Shown one piece after another: positions 24,055-31,966 of a stretch of 58,848 nucleotides of DNA. The notes below the pieces were generated by a model that saw nothing but the letters and a program-made list of their open reading frames with translations, was not told the DNA's origin and made no database searches. Numbering within the stretch: the stretch's first letter is position 1; every line of letters begins with the position of its first letter. Source of the DNA: JBDRHL01 sp043816955 (lineage in GTDB: Bacteria; Planctomycetota; Phycisphaerae; Sedimentisphaerales; CAYZTY01); assembly GCA_043816955.1 (NCBI GenBank), contig JBDRHL010000140.1:1-58848 (forward strand). Direction: 5' to 3'. Both the position numbers and the translations under genes were made by a program.

Positions 24055-24723
24055 ATGGCGATGTTGATTGGAATTGTGGTCGGCCTGGTTCTTGCCTGGC
24101 TGGGTGGGAAAAAAGGTTTCTACATGATGTGGTCGGTTCTTATCGATCTTGTCTTTGCGGTGTATCTGGCGATTATGCTTACCCCCATCGCTGTTCAAAT
24201 GGTACTCGGTTCACAGGCCGGCCCCTACGCATACGCCGGATTCCTCGCCGGAATTACAGCAGTGGTTTTTGTTGTCCTTTTCACCATTACTTTCACCTTC
24301 TTCACAGGGATGTTCGAAGTCTCCCTTCCGAAATTGTTTGATAATATCGGTGCTGCCTTGCTCGGTTTCATGGTCGGTATGACAGCTTGGGGACTGGCTG
24401 CATTTATCCTTTCGATTATTCCTACGCCTAAGTATCTCGAAGAGATCAATATGGGAACAGAAGAACTCAACAGGGTGGTAAAGGTATCGCTTTACCGTGC
24501 GTGCAACATCGTAAACACGTTGTCGAAACAAACTGACCCCAACGCGGTAGAAAAAGCTATAAAACTCTACTTTCATCGTGACGGCAAGAAAAACCTCACT
24601 CCCCAAAAGCAGCACGACCCCAACAAACCAACCGGAGCTAACAGTGTTGCATACAATATCAACCCCTCTTTACCTCCGAAAGCCGGTAATACAGCCTCTT
24701 CTCGTGCCAAAGCTCAAACCTGA
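24055..24723 (+). CDS. CvpA-like membrane protein
   Basis: Protein of 222 aa with four predicted membrane helices (~3-20, 25-48, 65-90, 103-125) and a hydrophilic tail ending in a proline/serine-rich region. Helix spacing and the GLVLAWLGGKKGFYMMWSVLIDLVFAVYLA start fit the CvpA/colicin V production family, whose role in envelope maintenance is only partly understood. It is co-transcribed with the secretion ATPase (12 bp gap), and convergent with the FHA gene. Confidence 0.65.
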   Translation: MAMLIGIVVGLVLAWLGGKKGFYMMWSVLIDLVFAVYLAIMLTPIAVQMVLGSQAGPYAYAGFLAGITAVVFVVLFTITFTFFTGMFEVSLPKLFDNIGAALLGFMVGMTAWGLAAFILSIIPTPKYLEEINMGTEELNRVVKVSLYRACNIVNTLSKQTDPNAVEKAIKLYFHRDGKKNLTPQKQHDPNKPTGANSVAYNINPSLPPKAGNTASSRAKAQT

Positions 24724-24752
24724 TCAATAAACCTGGCGCTGTTCGCCTGCTG

Positions 24753-25238
24753 CTATGTACCTTTACCTTCCAGGTCCGCGTCATCAAGTGCGTCAAGTAG
24801 ATCCGAGATTTCCTGGCTTTGCGATGCGCTCAGGTCGCCCATGCCTGCAAATGTCCCGCTCTGTCCTATAGAAGGTTTTTCATCGGGCTGGACTTCCTCC
24901 TTCGGCGGCCGCATGGAAGGATCCGGGGCTTTAATGTCCGCAGGAACTCCGTCAATCTGCAGCGCAAAAATTACCGGCCCGAGCTGGATATAATCTCCTG
25001 CTTTAACCTCTGATTCCTCTACGCGTTTGCCGTTTACATAAGTGCCGTTTCGCGAGTTGAGGTCCCGCAGTTTCAAACTCCCCTGATCGTGATTGATCTC
25101 ACAATGCCTTCGCGATATGGTCATCAGCGGAACGCACAGTTCACAATCCTGCCGCCGCCCTATAACTGTAACGCTGCTCGGTAATGGAAAGCTCCTGTGA
25201 GTTCCATTTTTTTTGAGCAGAACTACGCTTACATTCAT
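24753..25238 (-). CDS. FHA-domain protein
   Basis: Protein of 161 aa. The N-terminal FHA domain (~12-95) has all hallmark residues: VIGRRQDCEL (Gly-Arg), ISRRHCEI (Ser-Arg-His), and LRDLNSRNGTYVNG (Asn-Gly-Thr). FHA domains bind phosphothreonine peptides. The C-terminal ~70 residues are acidic and disordered (Pro/Glu-rich, ending DLLDALDDADLEGKGT). ATG 25238 is preferred over an in-frame ATG 13 codons upstream because GGGAG precedes it. The partner kinase is not visible here. Confidence 0.88.
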   Translation of the reverse strand: MNVSVVLLKKNGTHRSFPLPSSVTVIGRRQDCELCVPLMTISRRHCEINHDQGSLKLRDLNSRNGTYVNGKRVEESEVKAGDYIQLGPVIFALQIDGVPADIKAPDPSMRPPKEEVQPDEKPSIGQSGTFAGMGDLSASQSQEISDLLDALDDADLEGKGT

Positions 25239-25493
25239 ATCTCTGCTCCCTTCAATACTCGTACCAAACATGGCCATATAGTATATCAGCTAAAGCATCA
25301 AAAGACAAGGGGCAACATGGGATATCTCACGAAAATTCCCATTGAGACAAAAACAGACCGGCGAAAACCGGAACATTTGCCAAGTAGCCAGCCATAAATA
25401 AGCTAAGCAATATTAAAACATTGACAGCACGTCTTTACTGATATAAATTATCCTCTTAAAATCAAAGTAAGTCCGGATTTACAAAGGAATTAA

Positions 25494-26141
25494 GTGATTT
25501 ATAAGGCAGTCATATTTGATCTCGATGGTACGCTGGTCGACACACTGATTGATCTTGCCGACGCCGTTAATAGCGCCCTTGCCCAATTTGTTCAGCCGAC
25601 TCATCCCGTAGATGCCTACCGCAGCATGATCGGTAATGGTGCCAGAACCCTCGTTCAGCGGGCTTTACCCCCCAATAGATCAGAGCTGATAGATCTCGTC
25701 CTGGAGGCATCACGCCGGCACTATTCCTGTAACTGCCTGCAGAATAGCAGATTATATGACGGAATCAACACAGTTGTCCTCCGGCTTCGCTCAAAAGGCC
25801 TGCGTTTGGCGGTGCTCAGCAATAAGGACCAGCAGATGACAGAAAGAATCGTCAATCACTTTTTCAGCACCGGTGTATTCGATATTGTCCGAGGTTCTCA
25901 GCCATCTTGTCCGCTTAAGCCTGATCCTGCCTGCACAAATGAAATAATCGCTGCAATACAGTTGCCAAGATCCGAATTTCTCCTTATAGGCGACAGCGCT
26001 GTCGATATTGCCACGGCAAAAGCTGCGAACATAACCTCGGTTGGGGTATCCTGGGGATTCCGCTCCAAAGCCGAACTTATCGACAGCCAGGCTGACATTA
26101 TTATTGACAAACCTGCCGAAATTTTGAAGATAATAGCTTGA
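25494..26141 (+). CDS. gph: HAD hydrolase, phosphoglycolate phosphatase type
   Basis: Protein of 215 aa, HAD subfamily I. Motif I is DLDGTLVDT (~9-17, nucleophile Asp), motif II VLSNKD, and motif III/IV LIGDSAVDIATAKAANI. The cap between motifs I and II matches phosphoglycolate phosphatases, which remove 2-phosphoglycolate from DNA repair or oxygenase side reactions; pyrophosphatase PpaX-type activity cannot be excluded. The start is GTG with AAAGGA seven bases upstream. Precedes thrS on the same strand. Confidence 0.8.
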   Translation: MIYKAVIFDLDGTLVDTLIDLADAVNSALAQFVQPTHPVDAYRSMIGNGARTLVQRALPPNRSELIDLVLEASRRHYSCNCLQNSRLYDGINTVVLRLRSKGLRLAVLSNKDQQMTERIVNHFFSTGVFDIVRGSQPSCPLKPDPACTNEIIAAIQLPRSEFLLIGDSAVDIATAKAANITSVGVSWGFRSKAELIDSQADIIIDKPAEILKIIA

Positions 26142-26204
26142 ATATCCTGAGAAGACTACTATACTTATGTCTATGCGGGGAACCTGTTTGATTTGGAAGG
26201 ATAA

Positions 26205-28130
26205 ATGGCCAAGGTGATATTGCCTGACGGCAGCGTATTTGAAGTTGCCGCAGGAACAACTTTAGCAAAGGTGGTTCAGCAAATCGACCCCGATCTGGTG
26301 GGGGACGCAATAGCAGCCAAAATCAACGGCCAACTGGTAGATCTGTCTGCGCCTGTCAACCACGACGTCAGCCTGACAGTAATCACCGCCGAAGATGAGC
26401 AAGGCCTCGATATAATTCGCCATAGTTGCGCCCATATCATGGCAGAAGCAATCTGCAGCATCTGGCCTGATGCTGAGCTGGTCTACGGGCCGACTGTAAA
26501 GGACGGCTTCTACTATGACATCGATCTGAATGAAACCATAAGCCCCGAGGATTTTCCGAACATCGAACAGAAAATGCAGGAAATTATCGCTGCCGACAAG
26601 CCGTTCATAAGAACGGAAATATCCAGAGACCAGGCCCTGCTGCATGTGGCCGGTAATAAATACAAGGTCGATAATATCAATCGTGCCATGGGGGATATTA
26701 TAACCTTTTATTCACATGGTCAAGGCTTCAAGGACCTCTGTCGCGGACCTCATGTTCCATCCACCGGAAAAATCGCCGCCTTTAGAATCATGAGTGTTGC
26801 CGGCGCTTACTGGCACGGTGATCCTACACAAAAAATGCTCCAGCGGGTGTACGGCACCGCCTGGCCGGGCGAGGATGAACTCAACACATACCTGACAAGA
26901 CTGGAAGAAGCCAGGAAACGCGACCACCGCGTTTTGGGCAAACAGCTTGATTTGTTCAGTTTTCATGACGAAGGGCCAGGGTTTGCCTTCTTCCATCCGA
27001 AAGGAATGATCATCTGGAATGCAGTCATTGATTACTGGCGATCCATTCACACAAAGTATGGATATGAGGAAATCAAAACCCCCATCATACTTGACGAGCA
27101 GCTCTGGCATCAGAGCGGACACTGGGACAACTACAAGGAAAACATGTATTTCACGACCGTTGACGAAAATAGATATGCAGTCAAACCGATGAACTGTCCC
27201 GGCGGCTGTCTGGTCTACAAAGCAAGGCCTCATTCGTACAGGGAGTTTCCGATGCGAATCGCCGAACTCGGCCTTGTTCATAGATACGAAGCCAGCGGCG
27301 TCATGCATGGATTGGTCAGGGTAAGGCAATTCACTCAGGATGATGCCCACATCTTCTGTACACCGCAGCAGATTCAGGACGAGATTATAGGCGTAATCGA
27401 ACTTGTCTTTGAGATGTACGAGGCTTTTGGTTTCGACGTTTTTCACATTGAGCTGTCCACGAAGCCGGAAAAGCACATCGGCTCGGATGAAATCTGGGAT
27501 ATTTCTACCGATGCGCTGAAGGCCGCACTTGCCGAAAAGAAAATTGAGTACAAAACCAACGAAGGCGACGGCGCTTTTTACGGCCCCAAGATAGATTTCC
27601 ATGTATTTGACTGCCTCGAAAGGTCCTGGCAGTTGGGAACAATCCAACTTGACTTTTCCATGCCGCAGCGGTTCGGCCTGGTCTATACAGACAGCGACAA
27701 CAGGGAAAAAACTCCCGTCATGATACACCGCGCTATACTCGGATCGCTCGAGCGGTTTATCGGCATACTTATCGAACACTACGGAGGCTGGATGCCGCTG
27801 TGGCTTGCCCCCGAACAGATGAGAATCCTGCCCATTAGTGACAAAACCGCTGACTATGCCCGGCGGCTCCTCAAACAACTTAAAATGTCAGGCTTCAGAT
27901 GCACTGCCGATATGTCCGGAGAGAAAATCGGAGCTAAGATTGCCAGGGCACATAGCGAGAAAGTCCCTTATCTGCTGGTGGTCGGCCCGAAGGAAGCCCG
28001 GGCTGATGAGCTCAGCATAACAATACATACAAGCGAGGGAGACAAAAAGGAGCTCATAAAAGCCGACAGGTTTATTGAACTCGTAAACGAGAAAATCGAT
28101 TCAAGGTCTCTTGACTGGATGTTTGCATAA
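26205..28130 (+). CDS. thrS: Threonyl-tRNA synthetase
   Basis: Full-length class II synthetase of 641 aa. N-terminal TGS domain (~1-60, MAKVILPDGSVFEVAAGTTLAKV), editing domain with HSCAHIMAEAI (~73) and GFYYDID, then the catalytic core with zinc-binding Cys in MNCPGGCLVYK (~330), motif 2 RIAELGLVHRYEASG, motif 3 and the C-terminal anticodon-binding domain (LAPEQMRILPI..). It charges tRNA-Thr. Start supported by AAGGAT. First gene of the thrS-infC-rpmI-rplT-pheS cluster. I saw no T-box leader. Confidence 0.97.
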   Translation: MAKVILPDGSVFEVAAGTTLAKVVQQIDPDLVGDAIAAKINGQLVDLSAPVNHDVSLTVITAEDEQGLDIIRHSCAHIMAEAICSIWPDAELVYGPTVKDGFYYDIDLNETISPEDFPNIEQKMQEIIAADKPFIRTEISRDQALLHVAGNKYKVDNINRAMGDIITFYSHGQGFKDLCRGPHVPSTGKIAAFRIMSVAGAYWHGDPTQKMLQRVYGTAWPGEDELNTYLTRLEEARKRDHRVLGKQLDLFSFHDEGPGFAFFHPKGMIIWNAVIDYWRSIHTKYGYEEIKTPIILDEQLWHQSGHWDNYKENMYFTTVDENRYAVKPMNCPGGCLVYKARPHSYREFPMRIAELGLVHRYEASGVMHGLVRVRQFTQDDAHIFCTPQQIQDEIIGVIELVFEMYEAFGFDVFHIELSTKPEKHIGSDEIWDISTDALKAALAEKKIEYKTNEGDGAFYGPKIDFHVFDCLERSWQLGTIQLDFSMPQRFGLVYTDSDNREKTPVMIHRAILGSLERFIGILIEHYGGWMPLWLAPEQMRILPISDKTADYARRLLKQLKMSGFRCTADMSGEKIGAKIARAHSEKVPYLLVVGPKEARADELSITIHTSEGDKKELIKADRFIELVNEKIDSRSLDWMFA

Positions 28131-28183
28131 CGGTAGCGGCAAATCAGAATCGCTGCTGATTGATTTTAGGTTTTTTAAGAAAG

Positions 28184-28201
28184 GCAAGGTGATAGAAAAT
28201 C
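28184..28201 (+). promoter_or_regulatory. infC ribosome-binding site and AUC start
   Basis: AAGGTGA (28186-28192) matches the anti-Shine-Dalgarno and lies 6 nt before ATC at 28199-28201. In-frame stops TGA (28190-28192) and TAG (28193-28195) fall inside and just after it, so translation cannot start further upstream. The first in-frame ATG, GTG or TTG is GTG at 28343, inside the conserved N-terminal domain. Confidence 0.65.
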
Positions 28202-28708
28202 GCGAAGTACAGTCTGAGAGTAAATGACGCCATAAAGGTAAGTCCGGTCAGGCTCATTAGTGAATCAAATGAGCAGATCGGAATAATTGATGTTTCTGAA
28301 GCGCTGACCACGGCCAGGCAGGCAGGGCTCGACCTGGTCGAGGTGTCCCCGAATACAAATCCGCCTGTCTGCAGGATTATGGATTATGGCAAATGGATGT
28401 ATCAGCAGAAGCGCAAGGAGCGACAAACTCACAAAAAATCGCATTCAATGGGCCTTAAGGAAATTCGCTTGCGGCCGGAAATTGACCCGCACGACCAGCA
28501 GATAAAAATCGAACGTGCACAAAAATTTCTCGAAAAAGGGCACAAAGTCCAGTTTACCGTGATGTTCAGAGGGCGCGAGATGACGCACATTGATCACGGC
28601 CACAAGGTTCTGGGTGAAATTGTGCAGACCCTTGAACCGCTTGCCAAGGTCGAACGCCAGAATGTGATGCTTGGAAGGCGGATGACGATGGTGATGACTC
28701 CCCGGTAG
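28199..28708 (+). CDS. infC: Translation initiation factor IF-3 (AUC start)
   Basis: Protein of 169 aa, normal family length when started at ATC 28199. The N domain begins AKYSLRVNDAIKVSPVRLISESNEQIGIIDVSEAL, the linker includes PPVCRIMDYGKWMYQQKRKE, and the C domain has KEIRLRPEIDPHDQQIKIERAQKFLEKGHKVQFTVMFRGREM. IF-3 binds the 30S subunit and rejects non-AUG starts. Using a non-AUG start on its own gene gives autorepression, as known for AUU in E. coli infC. Starting at GTG 28343 would delete about 48 conserved residues. Confidence 0.88.
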   Translation: MAKYSLRVNDAIKVSPVRLISESNEQIGIIDVSEALTTARQAGLDLVEVSPNTNPPVCRIMDYGKWMYQQKRKERQTHKKSHSMGLKEIRLRPEIDPHDQQIKIERAQKFLEKGHKVQFTVMFRGREMTHIDHGHKVLGEIVQTLEPLAKVERQNVMLGRRMTMVMTPR

Positions 28709-28724
28709 TACGGTTCCTGCAGGA

Positions 28725-28745
28725 CCGGCTTGCCGGGTTTTTGGT
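28725..28745 (+). terminator. Hairpin with T tract after infC
   Basis: CCGG-CTTG-CCGG (28725-28736) followed by GTTTTTGGTTTTT. It lies between infC and rpmI, so it is probably a partial terminator or attenuator. Immediately before rpmI, CCTT-TTGA-AAGG can fold over the AAAGGG ribosome-binding site (~28839-28850), another possible control point. Confidence 0.45.
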
Positions 28746-28857
28746 TTTTGCGAGTATCAACGGCAGATTATCCTTGACCGCCCCTGTAAATGACGGTATA
28801 TTCTGGTTTTTGCATTTTTCCCAGGTTAACTTAAGTCCTTTTGAAAGGGCCTCTTTG

Positions 28858-29052
28858 ATGCCGAAGCAAAAAACCCATAAGGGGTTGAAAAAGAGAATCA
28901 AAATCACCGGCACCGGTAAAGTAAAACGTAATCGTGCCGGCGGCAGCCACCTTATGAGTACAAAAAATGCAAAAAGACGCAGGAGAATCGGCAGTTCCGC
29001 GATCGTTACAGGTGTGGTTGCAAAAATGATGAAAAGCGAGATAGGAAAATAA
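28858..29052 (+). CDS. rpmI: 50S ribosomal protein L35
   Basis: Basic protein of 64 aa beginning MPKQKTHKGLKKRIKITGTGKVKRN, the canonical L35 signature, with the AGGSHLMSTKNAKRRRRIGS core. Structural component of the large subunit. The start is ATG 28858 with AAAGGG upstream; the frame is open further upstream, but homology begins here. Confidence 0.95.
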   Translation: MPKQKTHKGLKKRIKITGTGKVKRNRAGGSHLMSTKNAKRRRRIGSSAIVTGVVAKMMKSEIGK

Positions 29053-29082
29053 TCCTGGAGTAAAGAACCCGGAAATTAACCT

Positions 29083-29125
29083 GACCTGCTTCTCGGCTTG
29101 ATCGGCTGCCGCAGCAGGTCCGAGA
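29083..29125 (+). promoter_or_regulatory. Possible pseudoknot before rplT
   Basis: Interleaved inverted repeats. Stem 1 is GACCTGCT (29083-29090) with AGCAGGTC (29113-29120). Stem 2 pairs TCTCG (29091-29095, in the loop of stem 1) with CGAGA (29121-29125, just 3' of stem 1). This is H-type pseudoknot geometry and ends 6 nt before the purine-rich ribosome-binding site of rplT. L20 represses its own operon in E. coli through a pseudoknot that mimics its 23S site; whether this one binds L20 is inference. Confidence 0.5.
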
Positions 29126-29149
29126 CTTAAAAAGGAAAGGAAAGCTGAT

Positions 29150-29506
29150 ATGCCGCGAGTACGAAAAGGTGCCGCAAGGCGCCAGTCCAAGAAAAGAATT
29201 CTCAAGTCTGTAAAGGGGCACAGAGGTGCGGCAGGCAGGCAGATTCGGCTTGCCAAGGAAGCCGCTGTAAGAGCGGATATTAACGCGAGGATTGGCCGAA
29301 GACAAAGAAAAAGGGATTTCAGGGGCCTCTGGATCATCAGGTTAAGCGCGGCCTGCAGGGCAAGAGGAATCAGATACAGCAGTTTTATCAACGGCTGCAA
29401 AAAAGCCAATATCGCCCTTAATCGAAAGATGCTCAGTGAAATTGCCATTGCCGATCCCCGCGGCTTTGATGCCATCGTGCAGGCAGCGAATACAGCGCTG
29501 GCCTGA
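29150..29506 (+). CDS. rplT: 50S ribosomal protein L20
   Basis: Protein of 118 aa beginning MPRVRKGAARRQSKKRILKSVKGHRGAAGRQ and containing KRDFRGLWIIRLSAACRARGIRYSSFINGCKKANI, the standard L20 signature. Assembly-initiating 23S rRNA-binding protein, and an autoregulator in several bacteria. Ribosome-binding site AAAGGAAAGG. Confidence 0.96.
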   Translation: MPRVRKGAARRQSKKRILKSVKGHRGAAGRQIRLAKEAAVRADINARIGRRQRKRDFRGLWIIRLSAACRARGIRYSSFINGCKKANIALNRKMLSEIAIADPRGFDAIVQAANTALA

Positions 29507-29539
29507 AGATCATAATCAAGCAGCAAGGATAGGACCGGT

Positions 29540-30532
29540 ATGCTTGACGAATTTGAAGACATCCGTAAACAGGCGCTCGACTGCCTGAAAAGCCTCAGAG
29601 ATTTACCTTCGCTTGAGCGTTTTCGAATCGAATATCTTTCCCGAAAGGGCAAGGTCACTCAGATCGTAAGCCGCGTTGGAAAAATGCCGTCCGAGATCCG
29701 CCCACAGGCGGGCAAGCTGGCAAATGAAATAAAAAGACAGATCACCGGCGAATTTGAAAACATTAAGCGGCGTCTAACGAAGGAAACTGTTGAAACAACC
29801 AGCCCCCTGATAGATGTAACCCTGCCCGGCAAAAAGGTAAACATAGGTAAACCCCACGTCATTACCAAAACAATAGACGAATTGCTGGAAATATTCGCGA
29901 GAATGGGCTTTTCCATTGCATACGGCCCGGAGGTCGAAGATGAATGGCATAATTTTATCGCGCTGAACATCCCCATCCATCATCCCGCAAGAGATCCTAT
30001 GGACAACTTCTATATTGACGATAAGAAACTGCTCAGGAGTCAGACCTCGACGATTCAGATTCGCGTCATGGAAAAAACAAAGCCTCCCATCCGCGTCGTT
30101 GCCCCTGGACGCGTTTACAGACCCGATACTGTCGATGCCACACACATGTACATGTTCTACCAGATCGAAGCTCTTGTGGTTGACGAAGGCATCAGTATGG
30201 TTGATATGAAAAGCACCATCGAGCAGTTCATACACACTCTGTTCGGCCCGGAGGTCAAATGGCGTCTCAGGCCCAGCTTTTTCCCCTTCACCGAGCCAAG
30301 TGCGGAAGTGGATCTTCTCTGGCTAAAAGATGACGGCTCCGGCGAGTGGATGGAGGTCGGAGGCTGCGGCATGGTCGACCCGAACGTGTTCGACGCCGTG
30401 GGCATAGATAGTGAAAAATATACCGGCTGGGCATTCGGTTTCGGCATCGAAAGACTGGCCATGAGAAAATACGGTATCAATGATATTCGTATGCTTTTCG
30501 AAAATGATCTGCGCTTCCTCGACCAGTTTTAG
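29540..30532 (+). CDS. pheS: Phenylalanyl-tRNA synthetase alpha subunit
   Basis: Protein of 330 aa, normal length. An N-terminal coiled coil (~1-90) is followed by the class II core: GFSIAYGPEVEDEWHNFIALNIPIHHPARDPMDNFY (motif 1 region), RVVAPGRVYRPDTVDATHMYMFYQIE (motif 2), and GWAFGFGIERLAMRKYGI (motif 3). It forms an alpha2beta2 enzyme with PheT; pheT is not next to it here, where the rhamnose genes follow instead. Confidence 0.96.
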   Translation: MLDEFEDIRKQALDCLKSLRDLPSLERFRIEYLSRKGKVTQIVSRVGKMPSEIRPQAGKLANEIKRQITGEFENIKRRLTKETVETTSPLIDVTLPGKKVNIGKPHVITKTIDELLEIFARMGFSIAYGPEVEDEWHNFIALNIPIHHPARDPMDNFYIDDKKLLRSQTSTIQIRVMEKTKPPIRVVAPGRVYRPDTVDATHMYMFYQIEALVVDEGISMVDMKSTIEQFIHTLFGPEVKWRLRPSFFPFTEPSAEVDLLWLKDDGSGEWMEVGGCGMVDPNVFDAVGIDSEKYTGWAFGFGIERLAMRKYGINDIRMLFENDLRFLDQF

Positions 30533-30557
30533 CGCATAACTCAGAAAAGGTGAAATT

Positions 30558-31442
30558 GTGAGTCTCAAAGGGATCATCCTTGCGGGGGGAAGTGGAACTC
30601 GCCTTTACCCGGCGACACAGGCGATTAGTAAGCAGTTGCTGCCGGTATATGATAAGCCCATGGTTTACTATCCCCTCACCACACTGATGCTTGCCGGCAT
30701 CCGCGAAATAATGGTTATCTCAACCCCTGATGATCTGCCCGCCTATCAGCGGCTTCTGGGCACCGGGCAGCAATGGGGCCTGACCTTTCACTATGCCCGG
30801 CAGCCTGAACCGGGGGGAATAGCCCAGGCCTTTATCATTGCGGAAGACTTTATCAGGAACCAGAACGTTTGCCTTATTCTCGGCGACAATATTTTCTATG
30901 GGCACGGCTTGCCGGAGCTGCTTAAAGCGGCATCGGCTTCCACAGAAGGCGCGACTGTCTTTGGTTACCGCGTAAATGATCCTCATCGCTATGGCGTCAT
31001 TGAGTTCGATCATGCCGGAAACGTGCTTTCCATAGAGGAAAAACCTGCTCATCCTAGGTCTCATTACGCCGCAGTCGGCCTGTATTTTTACGACGCGAAG
31101 GTAACAGAGATTGCACGTTCAATACAGCCTTCTGCCCGGGGTGAGCTGGAAATCACCGAGGTTAACAATGTTTATCTGAAAAACGGGCAACTGAAGACCC
31201 GGATTATGGGCAGAGGTATTGCCTGGCTTGACACGGGAACACCTGAAGCCATGCTACAAGCGGCCAATTTCGTCCAGGCTGTTGAGCAGCGGCAGGGCCT
31301 GATGATCGCCTGTCCGGAGGAAATCGCCTTTCACCTGGGCCTTATTGACGCCGACCAGCTTATCGCTCTTGCCGAGCCCTTGAAGAAAAATCACTACGGA
31401 CGTTATCTGTTGTCACTGATCGATGCGGAGAAATACAGATGA
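30558..31442 (+). CDS. rfbA: Glucose-1-phosphate thymidylyltransferase
   Basis: Protein of 294 aa. Signature LAGGSGTRLYPATQAISKQLLPVYDKPMVYYPL (~7-39) and LGDNIFYGHGL for Mg2+/dTTP. It makes dTDP-glucose from Glc-1-P and dTTP, the first step of dTDP-L-rhamnose synthesis. GTG start with AAAGG upstream. The stop overlaps the next start (ATGA), so it is translationally coupled to the epimerase. Confidence 0.95.
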   Translation: MSLKGIILAGGSGTRLYPATQAISKQLLPVYDKPMVYYPLTTLMLAGIREIMVISTPDDLPAYQRLLGTGQQWGLTFHYARQPEPGGIAQAFIIAEDFIRNQNVCLILGDNIFYGHGLPELLKAASASTEGATVFGYRVNDPHRYGVIEFDHAGNVLSIEEKPAHPRSHYAAVGLYFYDAKVTEIARSIQPSARGELEITEVNNVYLKNGQLKTRIMGRGIAWLDTGTPEAMLQAANFVQAVEQRQGLMIACPEEIAFHLGLIDADQLIALAEPLKKNHYGRYLLSLIDAEKYR

Positions 31443-31966
31443 AAAAGGATATTGCGATTCTCAGGACGGTCAGCACTGAACAGGGAATAATTGTTCGGGG
31501 CTCCGGAAGCCTTATAAACGGTGTTGCCGTCAGGTCCGCTAAGGTCCTGCCCGACGAAAGGGGAAGGCTTGGAGAAATAATGCGGGCAGACGACCCGTGG
31601 TTTGAGAAATTCGGCCAGGTCTATTTCACAACCACCTATCCCGGCGTAGTAAAAGCCTGGCACTATCACAAAAAACAAACTGATCATCTCTACATTATCA
31701 AAGGCACTGTCAAAATCGCCTTGTTCGATGACCGCAGTGATTCGCCTACAAAAGGCCGGGTCAATGAGCTTTATCTGGGCGAACATTTACCCGGCCTGCT
31801 GCGAATCCCTCCCGGTGTGCAGCATGGCTGGATGTGTATCAGTGAAACTGAAGCCTGCATTATCAACATTGTTTCAGAAATGTATGATTATACAAACCCC
31901 GATGAACTCCGAACGCATCCTCATGACAACCACATCCCGTATGACTGGACCCGCAAAGATGGCTGA
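31439..31966 (+). CDS. rfbC: dTDP-4-dehydrorhamnose 3,5-epimerase family protein
   Basis: Cupin protein of 175 aa in the third-step position of the rhamnose pathway. DERGRLGEIMR and PGVVKAWHYH match the RmlC family, with the catalytic-base His in AWH. The residue aligned with the usual Lys (QxKL) appears to be His (TDHLYIIKG), so it belongs to an atypical RmlC branch. About 25 extra residues precede the cupin start. 3,5-epimerisation is the likely activity from context; a ketoisomerase-like role is an alternative. Overlaps rfbA by 4 bp and rfbD by 8 bp. Confidence 0.8.
   Translation: MKKDIAILRTVSTEQGIIVRGSGSLINGVAVRSAKVLPDERGRLGEIMRADDPWFEKFGQVYFTTTYPGVVKAWHYHKKQTDHLYIIKGTVKIALFDDRSDSPTKGRVNELYLGEHLPGLLRIPPGVQHGWMCISETEACIINIVSEMYDYTNPDELRTHPHDNHIPYDWTRKDG

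Noticed and set aside
26712..27878. A 388-aa frame antisense to thrS
   Set aside because: thrS is full length with all family motifs in the sense frame; the antisense frame shows no recognisable domain.
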